In this document: piece after piece, positions 35,486 through 44,630 of the stretch
How the letters are laid out: each line of letters starts with the position of its first letter
How positions within the stretch are numbered: position 1 is the first letter of the stretch
Source: Treponema sp.
Lineage (GTDB): Bacteria > Spirochaetota > Spirochaetia > Treponematales > Treponemataceae
Assembly: GCA_017484285.1 (NCBI GenBank)
Contig: JAFUTH010000007.1
Location: forward strand, 1 to 64,000
Reading direction: 5' to 3'
Length of the DNA stretch: 64,000 bases
Made by a program: the position numbers and the translations under genes
Notes under the pieces: model-generated
Told to the model about the DNA's origin: nothing
Databases searched by the model: none
Seen by the model: only the letters and a program-made list of their open reading frames with translations

Positions 35486-35491
35486 AGTTAC

Positions 35492-35821
35492 ATGGGCTTC
35501 AAGGAAAATCTGAAAGACGAAATTACCTATCAGGGGTTATTGTTAAAAGAAGTTGCTTTAGAAGCAGGATTGAACCAAAAGAGTCTCAACAATTATCTTC
35601 GTGAGAATTCTTCTATTCCTTCTGCTGATATTGCTGTTCGGATTGCGAAAGTGCTTGGAGTTTCTGTTGAATATCTTGTGACTGGGAAAAAAGATGCTGC
35701 GCCGCAGTATTACGTGCATTATTCTGCGGAAATCCGCCAGCTCGCTGACAAACTGTCAAAAATGTCTGCCCGTGACCGAAAACTCGCCGCCGCGCTGATA
35801 AACGCAATGGACGATGAGTAA
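35492..35821 (+). CDS. XRE-family transcriptional regulator
   Basis: 109 residues with a Cro/CI-type HTH (LKEVALEAGLNQKSLNNYLR) and the segment LGVSVEYLVTGK shared with the regulator at 15517; the C-terminal tail (LADKLSKMSARDRKLAAALI) is also related to that protein (LLEKIDSLSERQRTLVQAII). No Shine-Dalgarno; a -10 lies six bases before ATG. Divergent from the large lipoprotein gene, which is its probable target. Confidence 0.88.
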   Translation: MGFKENLKDEITYQGLLLKEVALEAGLNQKSLNNYLRENSSIPSADIAVRIAKVLGVSVEYLVTGKKDAAPQYYVHYSAEIRQLADKLSKMSARDRKLAAALINAMDDE

Positions 35822-35828
35822 AAAAAAT

Positions 35829-35940
35829 CCCCGCATCAAGCACTTTCGTTTTTGTGCTTGTTTGGATGCGGGGTAAAAGATAGCCGAGAATTTCGCTTGC
35901 GAAATTCTCGTTGAGTAAAAACCGCAAGGAGGCGGTTTTT
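35829..35940 (-). terminator. Composite three-hairpin terminator after the SDR gene
   Basis: In transcript order: AAAAACCGC / GCGGTTTTT (35917-35940) next to the stop codon; CGAGAATTTCGC-TT-GCGAAATTCTCG (35884-35909); and CCCCGCATC / GATGCGGGG (35829-35873) with an inner AAGCAC / GTGCTT stem, followed by seven T residues on the minus strand. GGGGTAAAAG links the last two, as at 58444. Confidence 0.8.
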
Positions 35941-36751
35941 ACGACGGCTGCTTACCGATGTAAGCGAGGATACCGCCGTCAACATACAAGATGTGACCGT
36001 TTACTGCGTTTGACGCGTCAGATGCCAAGAATACCGCCGGTCCTGCGAGTTCTTCTGGGTCGAGCCAGCGTCCTGCCGGAGTCTTAGCGCAGATGAACTG
36101 ATCGAACGGATGGCGTGAACCATCTGGCTGCTTTTCGCGAAGCGGAGCTGTCTGCGGAGTTGCGATGTAGCCCGGTCCAATGCCATTACACTGGATGTTG
36201 TTTCCGCCGTACTCAGAACAGATGTTGCGTGTGAGCATTTTGAGACCGCCCTTAGCTGCTGCGTATGCAGAAACTGTCTCGCGACCAAGCTCAGACATCA
36301 TTGAACAGATGTTGATGATTTTTCCGTGGCCTTTTTTAATCATGCCCGGGAGAACTGCCTTTGAAACGATGAACGGAGCGTTCAAGTCAACGTCGATAAC
36401 CTGGCGGAATTCCTCAGCCTTCATTTCAAGCATTGGGATTCGTTTGATGATACCAGCATTGTTTACGAGAATATCGACTGTGCCGACATCTTTTTCAATC
36501 TGTTTGACTGTTTCCTGAACAGCAGCTTCGTCTGTGACGTCACAGATATAGCCGTGAACATCAGTGATTCCTGCTTCTTTGTAATTCTTCAAGCCGTTAT
36601 CAAGCTGTTCCTGTCCGCGATCGTTAAAAACGATTTTTGCACCTGCTGCAGCAAATGCCTTTGCGATAGCGAAACCGATGCCGTATGAAGCACCTGTTAC
36701 CCACGCAATTTTACCAGTAAGGTCAAAATCTTTCATTTTGAATTCTGCCAT
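35939..36751 (-). CDS. Short-chain dehydrogenase, gluconate 5-dehydrogenase type
   Basis: 270 residues. Cofactor loop TGASYGIG (about 19-26), NNAG, catalytic Ser-Tyr-Lys with YAAAKGG. The C-terminal run GHILYVDGGILAYIGKQPS and GYIATPQTAPLRE are characteristic of gluconate 5-dehydrogenase (IdnO-like), which interconverts gluconate and 5-ketogluconate; KduD, acting on deoxy-uronate intermediates of pectin breakdown, is a close alternative that fits uxaB and kdgK better. GGAGG precedes the start. Confidence 0.85.
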   Translation of the reverse strand: MAEFKMKDFDLTGKIAWVTGASYGIGFAIAKAFAAAGAKIVFNDRGQEQLDNGLKNYKEAGITDVHGYICDVTDEAAVQETVKQIEKDVGTVDILVNNAGIIKRIPMLEMKAEEFRQVIDVDLNAPFIVSKAVLPGMIKKGHGKIINICSMMSELGRETVSAYAAAKGGLKMLTRNICSEYGGNNIQCNGIGPGYIATPQTAPLREKQPDGSRHPFDQFICAKTPAGRWLDPEELAGPAVFLASDASNAVNGHILYVDGGILAYIGKQPS

Positions 36752-36852
36752 TCTGAAAGTCCTCCAAAAATATATTTCGATTGTTTAAAGGATATTAAAC
36801 AAATCTTTTAAGGTCAATAAGGCTAACGAAGATAAATCAACAAAAACAAGGG

Positions 36853-37332
36853 TTAATTTTCGTTACGTTTTTCGCCGAGGTTCAGCTCGCCTGCCTCCTT
36901 GAACAAGGTGACTGGATTCAAGATGAACATCGGAGCTTCGTTATACATGAGCGTTGTCGCGATAAACTCGCTTGGAATCGGGCACTGCGCGTCTTTGGCA
37001 GGCTCTTCCTCGAAAATCTGAACGACATCTTGCACTGAGTCGGCGACAAGCCCGTACAGCGTGATGTGGTTCTCATCGTTCTCGCGCGGTGAGGGCACTT
37101 CCACGACGATGATTTTCGTGCGCTTGTCGATTTCTTGTTCCGCGAGCTGAAAGCGTTTTCTGAAATTGACGATGGTGATTCCCTGTTCGCGTGAATAAAT
37201 CAGCCCTTCGATGTACGGCAGCGCGCACGGAACTGCCGTCGGGCTTGAGAAATTCAACACCTCAAGCACTGAGTCCACATTAAGAGCATACACCGTGTTG
37301 TCAACCGTAAACGTCAAATAGTTCGTAATCAT
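36853..37332 (-). CDS. cheW: Chemotaxis coupling protein CheW
   Basis: 159 residues, a single CheW domain (YLTFTVDNTVYALNVDSVLE, PYIEGLIYSREQGITIVNFR). It links receptors to CheA. Last gene of the minus-strand chemotaxis run, separated from the receptor gene before it by a composite hairpin element. GAAGG Shine-Dalgarno. A longer divergence from canonical CheW is seen at the IRG motif, which here reads IYSREQ. Confidence 0.9.
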   Translation of the reverse strand: MITNYLTFTVDNTVYALNVDSVLEVLNFSSPTAVPCALPYIEGLIYSREQGITIVNFRKRFQLAEQEIDKRTKIIVVEVPSPRENDENHITLYGLVADSVQDVVQIFEEEPAKDAQCPIPSEFIATTLMYNEAPMFILNPVTLFKEAGELNLGEKRNEN

Positions 37333-37360
37333 ACCGATAAACCTTCATTTGTCACTAATG

Positions 37361-37445
37361 CGCCACACGAGGTGGCGTAAAAGAAAAGAGAGAATTTGCT
37401 TGCAAATTCTCGTTGGAATCCAAAAATCCACGGATGGATTTTTGG
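37361..37445 (-). terminator. Composite three-hairpin element between mcp and cheW
   Basis: In transcript order: CCAAAAATCCA-CGGA-TGGATTTTTGG (37420-37445), GAGAATTTGC-TT-GCAAATTCTC (37390-37411), CGCCAC / GTGGCG (37361-37377). The segment TAAAAGAAAAGAGAGAATTT matches the element at 58445 at 18-19 of 20 positions. It probably attenuates rather than fully separates mcp and cheW. Confidence 0.7.
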
Positions 37446-37448
37446 TTC

Positions 37449-39560
37449 CTAGAACTCTTCAAAATCAGCGTCGTTGATTAAGTCGGCGGTTGTCTTTCGC
37501 TTGACGGTGCCGCTTACGGGCGCTGATGAAACGGTCGGCTTCGGAGCGGGGGCAGGAGTTGCAGGAGCGCTCTCGGCTTTTGGCTTTTGCGCAGGTTCTG
37601 CTACCTTTTCCTTCTCTTTTTGAGCCGCCGGTTTGTTTATCTTCTTTGGCAGCGGTTTTGCCGGCTTTTCGTCCTGTTTTGCGGCTTGGGTTGCCTGTGC
37701 TTTTTTGGCTTCTTCAACTGCCGCGTGCGCAATCGGCGAGACGACGAAATTTTCGTTTACGCTGTCACCCGTTTTGAAGAACGCGATTGTCTGGACGAGG
37801 CGCTGCGCTTCTGCGCTCAGCTCTTCTGCCATTGCCGCCATTTGTTCCGCCGCACTTGCGTTTTGCTGAACAACGCTGTCCATCTGAATGATTGCCGTAG
37901 AAACCTGACGCGCGCCGTTGTCCTGCTCTCGGCTTGCCGTTGCGATTTCCTCGACGAGCTGAGACGTGTTCTCAATGCTCGGAACGACTTCCTTGATGAG
38001 ATTTCCGGCGTTTTCTGCTGTTTCGAGTGTTTTTGCAGAAAGCGTGCTGATTTCGCCCGCCGCCGCTTGGGTGCGCTCCGCGAGTTTTCGGACTTCGCCC
38101 GCAACGACCGCAAAGCCTTTGCCTGCTTCACCGGCACGAGCCGCTTCGATTGCCGCATTGAGCGCGAGCATGTTTGTTTGACCCGCGATGTCTTCAATGA
38201 CGGAGATTTTTTCGGCGATGGTCTCGACGGCACTGACTGCTTCCTGAACGGCTGCCCCGCCCTGTTCGCCTTTTGCCGCCGCCATGTTCGCGATTTCGCT
38301 CGTTTTTGCCGCGTTGTCGGCAGTCTGACGGATATTGCTCGTCATCTGCTCCATAGTTGCGCTCATCTCTTCGGTTGAAGCCGCCTGCTCGCTCGCGCCT
38401 GACGAAACCGCCTGGCTTGAAGAAGAAAGCTGCTCGCCGCCAGAACGGACTTGCATTGCCGTTTCGCGCACGTTTTCGATGGTTCTGGTGAGCGAAGAAA
38501 CCATGTCGAAGAGCGCGTGGCTCATCTTTCCAAGCTCGTCTTTTCGGTTGATTAATGTTTCGTCTTTTTCGACGGTTAAATCGCCGTCAGCAACGGAGCG
38601 CAGGATTGCGAAAATGCTGTTGATGGGGCGCGCGATTGAAGACGCATACATGAACGCAACGATGATTGCCGCGATGATGATGACAATCGTAAAGATAGTG
38701 AGGAGCGTTTTCATCATGTTGATTGCGTCGTCAAAATCGGCAGATGGCGCATTGATTGCGATTGCCCAGTTTGAAGAAGCGAGCGACGTGTAGGCGATGT
38801 AGTACGGCTTGTTGTAAATCTTGATGATTTCTGAACCGTTCTCGCCGTTCATCATCTTTTTTGAGATGTTTGCGAGCGAGATGTATGATTTTTCGGTGGT
38901 TTTGGCGAGATTTTCGAATGTCTCGGAATTCTGCACGTATTCTTCGTTTTGCGCGTAGATAATAGCGCCGCTCTCTTTGTTGATGATGAACGGTTTGCCC
39001 GTTTTGCCGACTTTGACGTCAGCTGCAAAATTCTTGAGGATTTCGGTTGAAATACACGCCGCAAGCACGCCCTTTATTTTGCCGTTGTAGTCATAGACCG
39101 GAACTGACGCGTAAATCGACGGCTCTCCGCGCGCGCTGATAATCGGACCGCTGATGGTGGACTTGCCCTTTTTTGCCTCTTGGAAATATTCCCGGTTCTG
39201 GACTTCCCGCACAACTCCGTCCGAGGTGAACGCATGCCCGTCCATATCGGAGAGAATAAAGTATTTTGCCGCCGCTCCGACATTTGATATGTAGTCGGCT
39301 ATTTGCGGGGCTTTTTCCGTAACGCTTCCGCTGGTTTTGAGGACAGGGAATTCGGCGATTGTGCGCAGTGCGACCAAGTCGGACTGCAAGGTGACGTCGG
39401 CGTAATTTGCCACGTTGTCAACGAGCGTCTTCATGTTGGTGAGCGATTGTTCGTCAACGCCTTTTTTGGTGATTCTGAGCGAAATCGCAGAAAGTGTGAC
39501 ACCAGTGACGATAATGACGACTGAGACGAAAATAGTCATTGCGGTGCGAATGCTTTTCAT
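37449..39560 (-). CDS. Methyl-accepting chemotaxis protein with C-terminal docking motif
   Basis: 703 residues: TM1 (6-30), periplasmic double-Cache sensor (about 35-280; [20 protein letters not shown]), TM2 near 285-310, HAMP, and an MCP signalling domain with tip [20 protein letters not shown]. After the domain comes a linker of about 90 residues rich in Ala, Lys and Pro, ending DADFEEF. The last five residues DFEEF resemble the NWETF pentapeptide that tethers CheR and CheB in enteric receptors. GAGGAG Shine-Dalgarno. Cotranscribed with cheA, cheR, cheB and cheY. Confidence 0.95.
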   Translation of the reverse strand: MKSIRTAMTIFVSVVIIVTGVTLSAISLRITKKGVDEQSLTNMKTLVDNVANYADVTLQSDLVALRTIAEFPVLKTSGSVTEKAPQIADYISNVGAAAKYFILSDMDGHAFTSDGVVREVQNREYFQEAKKGKSTISGPIISARGEPSIYASVPVYDYNGKIKGVLAACISTEILKNFAADVKVGKTGKPFIINKESGAIIYAQNEEYVQNSETFENLAKTTEKSYISLANISKKMMNGENGSEIIKIYNKPYYIAYTSLASSNWAIAINAPSADFDDAINMMKTLLTIFTIVIIIAAIIVAFMYASSIARPINSIFAILRSVADGDLTVEKDETLINRKDELGKMSHALFDMVSSLTRTIENVRETAMQVRSGGEQLSSSSQAVSSGASEQAASTEEMSATMEQMTSNIRQTADNAAKTSEIANMAAAKGEQGGAAVQEAVSAVETIAEKISVIEDIAGQTNMLALNAAIEAARAGEAGKGFAVVAGEVRKLAERTQAAAGEISTLSAKTLETAENAGNLIKEVVPSIENTSQLVEEIATASREQDNGARQVSTAIIQMDSVVQQNASAAEQMAAMAEELSAEAQRLVQTIAFFKTGDSVNENFVVSPIAHAAVEEAKKAQATQAAKQDEKPAKPLPKKINKPAAQKEKEKVAEPAQKPKAESAPATPAPAPKPTVSSAPVSGTVKRKTTADLINDADFEEF

Positions 39561-39600
39561 AAATGCTCCTCATTGCGCGAGAAATCCCGCGCTGTTTGGC

Positions 39601-39966
39601 TTAGCCAATAATCTTTTTGACGACAGCAATCAGTTTTTCGGAAGTGAACGGCTTTACAATCCAGCCCGTCGCGCCAGATGCCTTTCCTTCTTCCATTTTT
39701 GACTGCTGATTTTCCGTCGTGAGTGCGATAATCGGCGTGAATTTGTAGCCGTCGGTCGCTCTCAGCTGCTTTGTAAGCTCGATGCCGTCCATGTTCGGCA
39801 TGTTGATGTCCGTGATGACGAGATTGAATTTGTCGGCTTTTGCTTTTGCCAGTGCGTCTACGCCGTCAATAGCTTCGACAATTTCATATCCCTCCTGACC
39901 GAGAATGAACGAAATACTTTTTCGGATTGAGTTTGAGTCGTCGACTGCGAGAATTTTTTTAGACAT
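39601..39966 (-). CDS. cheY: Chemotaxis response regulator CheY
   Basis: 121 residues from ATG 39966 (GGAGG eight bases upstream, within the end of cheB). Single receiver domain: DD at 9-10, phosphorylated Asp53 in VITDINMPNMDG, Thr in LTTE and Lys in IVKPF. Phosphorylated by CheA and expected to act on the flagellar switch. The site ITDINMPNMDGIEL is of the classic CheY type. Confidence 0.93.
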   Translation of the reverse strand: MSKKILAVDDSNSIRKSISFILGQEGYEIVEAIDGVDALAKAKADKFNLVITDINMPNMDGIELTKQLRATDGYKFTPIIALTTENQQSKMEEGKASGATGWIVKPFTSEKLIAVVKKIIG

Positions 39967-39971
39967 GTGTT

Positions 39972-41213
39972 TTACCTCCACTGTTTTGTTTTTGCGTTAT
40001 TGAGCATCTCTCCGGCGATGTTCTGAAGCGGGACAATTTTGTCGACAGCGCCCGCTTTCACAGCTTCGCATGGCATTCCATATACAATACACGTCGCTTC
40101 GTCTTGGGCGATGTTGTACGCCCCGGCGTCGTGCATTTCCTTCATTCCTTTTGCGCCATCGTCGCCCATACCTGTCATTATAACGCCAATAGCGTTTTTT
40201 CCAGCGTAACGGGCTGCCGAACGGAACAGAACGTCCACCGACGGGCGATGGCGGGAAACTAAAGGACCGTCTTTTATTTCAACATAATATTCTTTTCCTT
40301 CGCGTTTGAGCAGAAGATGATGATTTCCCGGAGCGATGAGCGCCTGCCCGCGCTGCACAATATCGCCGTCCTCGGCTTCACGGACTGAGATTTTGCAGAG
40401 TCCGTCGAGTCGTTGCGCGAATGAGGCAGTGAAATGCTCCGGCATATGTTGAACGATGACCAAGCCCGGTGAGTCTGCCGGAAGCATGGTCAAGAAATCT
40501 TTGAGCGCTTCGGTGCCGCCCGTACTCGCCCCGACGACGACAACCGTGTCAGTGGTGTCGATGGGCGCGAGTGACGGATTCGGCTTTTCGAGGATGACGT
40601 CGGCTGAGAGTTTCGGTTGCGGACCGTCTGGACGCGCGGCGTGAATCGATTCTCGTGCTTTTGGCTTTGTTTCAACTGGCTCCAATTCTTGCAATTCTCC
40701 TACGTCCTCGTTTTGCACAGGAGCCGGCTGCTTGAAGCGGGGAGAGTCTGCATAGGATGAGTGCAATCGTGCCTGTGACGGCGTGAGTTGTTTTATCTTT
40801 CCGTTGCAGAGATTTGCCGCGCGGACAACATCTGCAAAGCGCGTTTTTGATTCTTCGAAGAATTTCTTTGTGCCGACTGATGGCTTTAAGATGATTGCCG
40901 CCGCGCCGAGTTCAAGCGCCTTGTATGACTCGGGTGAGCCTTTTTCGACCAATGATGAGCAGATGACGCAGGGAATCGGGTCGACCGTTTCGTTCATTTT
41001 GCGCAAGAACGTGAGACCGTCCATGCGCGACATTTCGATGTCGAGGATGATGACATCCGGGCGCTCGATTTGAATTTTTCGCACGCCGATAATCGGGTCG
41101 GGGGCTGAGCCGATAACCTGAATGTCGGGAATGCCGCTCAAAACTTCGGTGATTGTCTGCCGAGCCAGTGCTGAGTCGTCTATGATTAAAACTTTGATTG
41201 GCGTTTCGTTCAT
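39972..41213 (-). CDS. cheB: Protein-glutamate methylesterase CheB
   Basis: 413 residues: receiver domain (1-125, phosphorylated Asp58 in [11 protein letters not shown]), a linker of about 100 residues rich in Pro and Glu, and the methylesterase domain with catalytic GASTGG Ser, HMPEHFT His and MTGMGDDG Asp. Removes methyl groups from, and deamidates, chemoreceptors. The linker is longer than in enteric CheB. AAGGA Shine-Dalgarno. Confidence 0.95.
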   Translation of the reverse strand: MNETPIKVLIIDDSALARQTITEVLSGIPDIQVIGSAPDPIIGVRKIQIERPDVIILDIEMSRMDGLTFLRKMNETVDPIPCVICSSLVEKGSPESYKALELGAAAIILKPSVGTKKFFEESKTRFADVVRAANLCNGKIKQLTPSQARLHSSYADSPRFKQPAPVQNEDVGELQELEPVETKPKARESIHAARPDGPQPKLSADVILEKPNPSLAPIDTTDTVVVVGASTGGTEALKDFLTMLPADSPGLVIVQHMPEHFTASFAQRLDGLCKISVREAEDGDIVQRGQALIAPGNHHLLLKREGKEYYVEIKDGPLVSRHRPSVDVLFRSAARYAGKNAIGVIMTGMGDDGAKGMKEMHDAGAYNIAQDEATCIVYGMPCEAVKAGAVDKIVPLQNIAGEMLNNAKTKQWR

Positions 41214-41224
41214 CTCGTTTTCCT

Positions 41225-42106
41225 TTATATCTTCTTAAAGCTTGTCGGACCGACAGTCTTTAAGGGCAAGTCCATTCCGAAAATGGTTTCTGAATGACCG
41301 AGGAATAAATAGCCGCCTGTAACAAGGTGACTGACCAGTTTGCGAATGACCGCTTCTTGCGTGGGCTTGTCGAAATAGATGAGCACGTTGCGGCAGAAGA
41401 TGATGTGTTTTTCTGACTGCACGGGATACGATGCGTCCATGAAATTGAGCCGCTGGAACGAGACCTTTTCGCGCAGCGCTGGTTTGACACGCACGAGCGG
41501 ATTTTCTTTATCTTTGCTTTTGAGGAAGTATTTCTTTTTTAAGTCCATCGACAAATCGGCGACGCTTTCCATAGGATACACGGCGTTCATCGCCTTGCCG
41601 AGCACGTTTGAGGAAATGTCGGTGGCAAGAATGGAATAATCGCGCACCTTTCCCGGATTTTTGAGCATGTATTCCTGCATGACGATGGAGAGCGTGTACG
41701 GCTCTTCGCCGCTTGAGCAGCCCGCAGACCAAATGTCAATCGTGTTGTATCCGAGTTCCAAAAGCTCGGGGATTGCTTTGTCTGTCATGCAGTCGAAATG
41801 CTGTTTTTCGCGGAAGAAATTGGTGAGGTTCGTCGTGATGACGTTAATCATGAGCGCGATTTCCTCGTCACTCTGCGGCCCGCCCGCAAATACGTAGGAA
41901 ATGTAGTCGTCAAAATTCGACATGTTCAGGGCTTTGAGACGCGAGAGCAGGCGCGATTGCACCATGACGAGCTTTTGTTCAGGCATCTTGATACCGACGT
42001 TTGTTTGAATGAAGTCGGCGATGGCGTTGAACTGCGCCTTTGAAAGCTCCGGCTGGGTTGCGAGGAAAATCTTTTTTTCTTCGGAGGTGAACACGTCTTT
42101 TGCCAT
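41225..42106 (-). CDS. cheR: Chemotaxis protein methyltransferase CheR
   Basis: 293 residues: N-terminal helical CheR domain, then a SAM-binding domain with [19 protein letters not shown] and the [15 protein letters not shown] motif. It methylates receptor glutamates. It should act on the receptor at 37449, whose C-terminus carries a possible docking site. AAGGA Shine-Dalgarno; two bases after cheA. Confidence 0.95.
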   Translation of the reverse strand: MAKDVFTSEEKKIFLATQPELSKAQFNAIADFIQTNVGIKMPEQKLVMVQSRLLSRLKALNMSNFDDYISYVFAGGPQSDEEIALMINVITTNLTNFFREKQHFDCMTDKAIPELLELGYNTIDIWSAGCSSGEEPYTLSIVMQEYMLKNPGKVRDYSILATDISSNVLGKAMNAVYPMESVADLSMDLKKKYFLKSKDKENPLVRVKPALREKVSFQRLNFMDASYPVQSEKHIIFCRNVLIYFDKPTQEAVIRKLVSHLVTGGYLFLGHSETIFGMDLPLKTVGPTSFKKI

Positions 42107-42108
42107 GA

Positions 42109-44229
42109 TTAGTCCTTTGTTGCCTTATGCAAGAGTTCCGTGAGATTGAGTACGTCGAGGATGAGCGCGACCGAGCCGTCTCCGAGAATCGTTGAGCCGT
42201 TGATGCCCGCGCAGTTATCGTAGAGGCGACCGATTGGCTTGATGACCGTTTGGTTGCTTCCGAGGATTTTGTCGAAAATGAGACCGATGACTTTGTCGTT
42301 GTCGTACACGGCGACAATTTCTTGCTTGGCGCTGAACGGCGCGTTGACCTTAAAGAATTTGCGCAAGTTGATGCACGGGAGCGGCTTTCCGTGAAGCTCC
42401 GTCGTGATGATTAAATCGTCTTTTTGAGACTCGTCCGCTTTGTACTGCATACACTCGGCGATGGTGTTGAGCGGCACGATGTAGCGCGTGTCGCTGATAG
42501 TGGTGAGCATGCCGTCGATGATGGCGAGTGTGAGCGGAATTTTGAGGATAAAACTCGTGCCCTTGCCTTTCTCAGTTTCGATTGAGACAGAGCCGCCGAG
42601 CGCGGAAATGTCTTTTTTGACGACATCAAGACCAACGCCGCGACCGCTGATTGAGCTGACCTGTTTTGCCGTTGAGAAGCCCGGCTGGAAGATGAGATTG
42701 TAGATTTCTGAGTCGGTCAGATTATCTTCGGCTTTGATAAGCTCCTTTTGGATGCCCTTTGCACGGATTGCGTCCTTGTCGAGACCTTTGCCGTTGTCAG
42801 TGATTGAGATGAGAATGAACGCGCCGACGTGCTTTGCCGAGAGCGTGACGCGCCCCATCGGATTTTTGCCCGCCTCGCTGCGTTCTTCGGGCGACTCGAT
42901 GCCGTGGTCGACTGAGTTGCGGATTAAGTGCAAGAGCGGATCATTGAGCTTTTCGACGACTGTTTTGTCGAGCTCGGTTTCCGCGCCTTCGGTAATCAGT
43001 TCGATGTTTTTTTTGAGCTGCCCTGCCAAATCGTGCACGGTGCGGCGGAAGCGCGAGAAGAGCGTGTTGATTGGCACCATGCGCAAGCCCATCGACACGT
43101 CGCGGAGCATGACAGAAATTCTGCCGCATTTTTCGCTCATGTTTTTGAATGTGGCGTTGTCCGTTTTAATTGCCTGCTGCTCAAGCTGCGCGTTGAACGT
43201 AACGAGTTCGCCGACCAAATCGACGAGCTGGTCGAGCTTTTGCGAGCTGATGCGCACCGTTTGCTGGCTTGCCGCAACATTTTGCGGAATCGCACGCCCT
43301 GTTTCGGAAAGCGATTTTAAGTGCTGCTGTTCTGCGAGCGCTGACTGAACGCGGTCTTCGGAAATGAGGTTTTTGTCGACGAGAATCGTGCCGATAAGTT
43401 TTTTTTCGTCGATGATTTTGTCGATGTCTTCGCGGGCGACTTCATGGCGCGCGATGAGAATTTCGCCGATTTTGTTGTTTTCGCCGGGGAGCAGGTCAAT
43501 CTTTTCGACTTCGATTTTGGTGTCCTGATCGACGAAAATGAACACGTCCTGAATGTCGTTCTCGGTCTTTGTGGTGGTGAGGATGATGTCCCATGAGAAA
43601 TAGCACAGCTCGCTGTCCATCTCGGAAAGCGGCGGAAGCTCGTTGTAGAACGGAACGACGGTTGCCTGACCGAGTTCGGTGAGCTCTTTGATGAGCAATT
43701 CCGGGCGCGTGCCGTTCTGCATGATTGTCTTTGACGGTCGGAATTTGATTCGCCACGTGTTGCTCGGCGCGGTGTCTTCAGTTTTTTGCGCCTGCGCTTT
43801 TTTTGCAATCGTGCTCGCTGAGTCCGCAGAGCTGCCGCCGTGCTTTGAGATGTAGACTTTGAATTCGAGGATGAGATTTTCTGACGCTTTTTTAATGTCG
43901 TCGGAAACTTCCGTGCCCGCTCCGAGCATGACGCGGATATGGTCGCGCGCCTTGAGCGTAAGGTCGATTAAGTCAGGCTCAACAGGAATGATGCCGTTGC
44001 GCACCTGGTCAAGCGCGGACTCGACTTCGTGCGTGAACGCGGAAATGTCGTTGTAGCCGAACATTGCCGCCGAGCCTTTTATTGTGTGCATGGCGCGGAA
44101 CACGGCGGAAATTGTTTCGGCGTCAGTGGGATTGTCGCTCAGCGTGAGGAGCTGTTCTTCGAGATTGTCGAGCAGTTCGTTTGCTTCATCAAAAAATACG
44201 GAGCTCAATTGCTCAAGCATATTACTCAC
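42109..44229 (-). CDS. cheA: Chemotaxis histidine kinase CheA
   Basis: 706 residues: Hpt domain with phosphorylated His48 (FRAMHTIKGSAAMFG); a P2-like domain about 155-255; an added helical segment about 260-312 (KIGEILIARHEVAREDIDK, then IGTILVDKNLISEDRVQSAL) resembling the N-terminal repeats of type II secretion ATPases; dimerisation domain 320-395; ATPase with HLIRNSVDHGIE; CheW-like domain to the end. It phosphorylates CheY and CheB. Start overlaps the STAS gene by eight bases; GGGGGTG Shine-Dalgarno. Confidence 0.95.
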   Translation of the reverse strand: MSNMLEQLSSVFFDEANELLDNLEEQLLTLSDNPTDAETISAVFRAMHTIKGSAAMFGYNDISAFTHEVESALDQVRNGIIPVEPDLIDLTLKARDHIRVMLGAGTEVSDDIKKASENLILEFKVYISKHGGSSADSASTIAKKAQAQKTEDTAPSNTWRIKFRPSKTIMQNGTRPELLIKELTELGQATVVPFYNELPPLSEMDSELCYFSWDIILTTTKTENDIQDVFIFVDQDTKIEVEKIDLLPGENNKIGEILIARHEVAREDIDKIIDEKKLIGTILVDKNLISEDRVQSALAEQQHLKSLSETGRAIPQNVAASQQTVRISSQKLDQLVDLVGELVTFNAQLEQQAIKTDNATFKNMSEKCGRISVMLRDVSMGLRMVPINTLFSRFRRTVHDLAGQLKKNIELITEGAETELDKTVVEKLNDPLLHLIRNSVDHGIESPEERSEAGKNPMGRVTLSAKHVGAFILISITDNGKGLDKDAIRAKGIQKELIKAEDNLTDSEIYNLIFQPGFSTAKQVSSISGRGVGLDVVKKDISALGGSVSIETEKGKGTSFILKIPLTLAIIDGMLTTISDTRYIVPLNTIAECMQYKADESQKDDLIITTELHGKPLPCINLRKFFKVNAPFSAKQEIVAVYDNDKVIGLIFDKILGSNQTVIKPIGRLYDNCAGINGSTILGDGSVALILDVLNLTELLHKATKD

Positions 44230-44530
44230 CCCCTTCTTCTGGGAGCGCGTATTTTTCGATGAAAATACTGCTCGCCGATATGAATTCTGCGATTGAGTTC
44301 GGAATCTCGCCCGTTATGAAAAATTCTTTGTGCGTCTTTTCGGCTTCTTTTTTTGCCGAGACGATGATTTGAATGCCCGTGATGTCGATGTCCTCGATTT
44401 CGGAAATGTCGAGGAGAACCTTGTCCTTTTTAAAAGCAGAGAGGAGTTCGTCACGCAAAGAATGAGCTTGTTCGATGCCGGCGGTTCCATGCCATTTTAC
44501 GGTAATAGAATCTGATTTTTTTGCAGCCAT
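44222..44530 (-). CDS. STAS-domain protein leading the cheA operon
   Basis: 102 residues forming one STAS domain (LLDISEIEDIDITGIQIIVS). Anti-sigma-factor antagonists have DSSG at the phosphorylation loop; here it is DITG, so classical serine phosphorylation is doubtful although the Thr might substitute. It is the first gene of the minus-strand chemotaxis operon and overlaps cheA by eight bases, so it probably acts with CheA or the receptor array. AGGAG Shine-Dalgarno. Confidence 0.85.
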   Translation of the reverse strand: MAAKKSDSITVKWHGTAGIEQAHSLRDELLSAFKKDKVLLDISEIEDIDITGIQIIVSAKKEAEKTHKEFFITGEIPNSIAEFISASSIFIEKYALPEEGGE

Positions 44531-44572
44531 GTTGTGAAAACTCCTGACAATTTTGTGAATTACTGATTTTTA

Positions 44573-44601
44573 TTGAGAAAATCATCATTCCATATTAGAA
44601 T
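44573..44601 (+). promoter_or_regulatory. Promoter of the divergent cheW
   Basis: TTGAGA (44573-44578), 17 bases, TAGAAT (44596-44601). It abuts, base to base, the promoter for the opposite operon. Confidence 0.55.
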
Positions 44602-44630
44602 ATTTTAAGCTACTTTAATGGAGTCGTCAA
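44602..44630 (-). promoter_or_regulatory. Promoter of the STAS-cheA-cheR-cheB-cheY-mcp operon
   Basis: On the minus strand: TTGACG (44630-44625), 17 bases, TAAAAT (44607-44602). Its -35 ends one base before the cheW ATG and covers part of the cheW ribosome-binding region. Confidence 0.55.

Noticed and set aside
37587..38378. 263-codon plus-strand frame opposite the chemoreceptor
   Set aside because: Cys- and Arg-rich antisense of a strongly biased coding sequence; no start signal and no recognisable domain.
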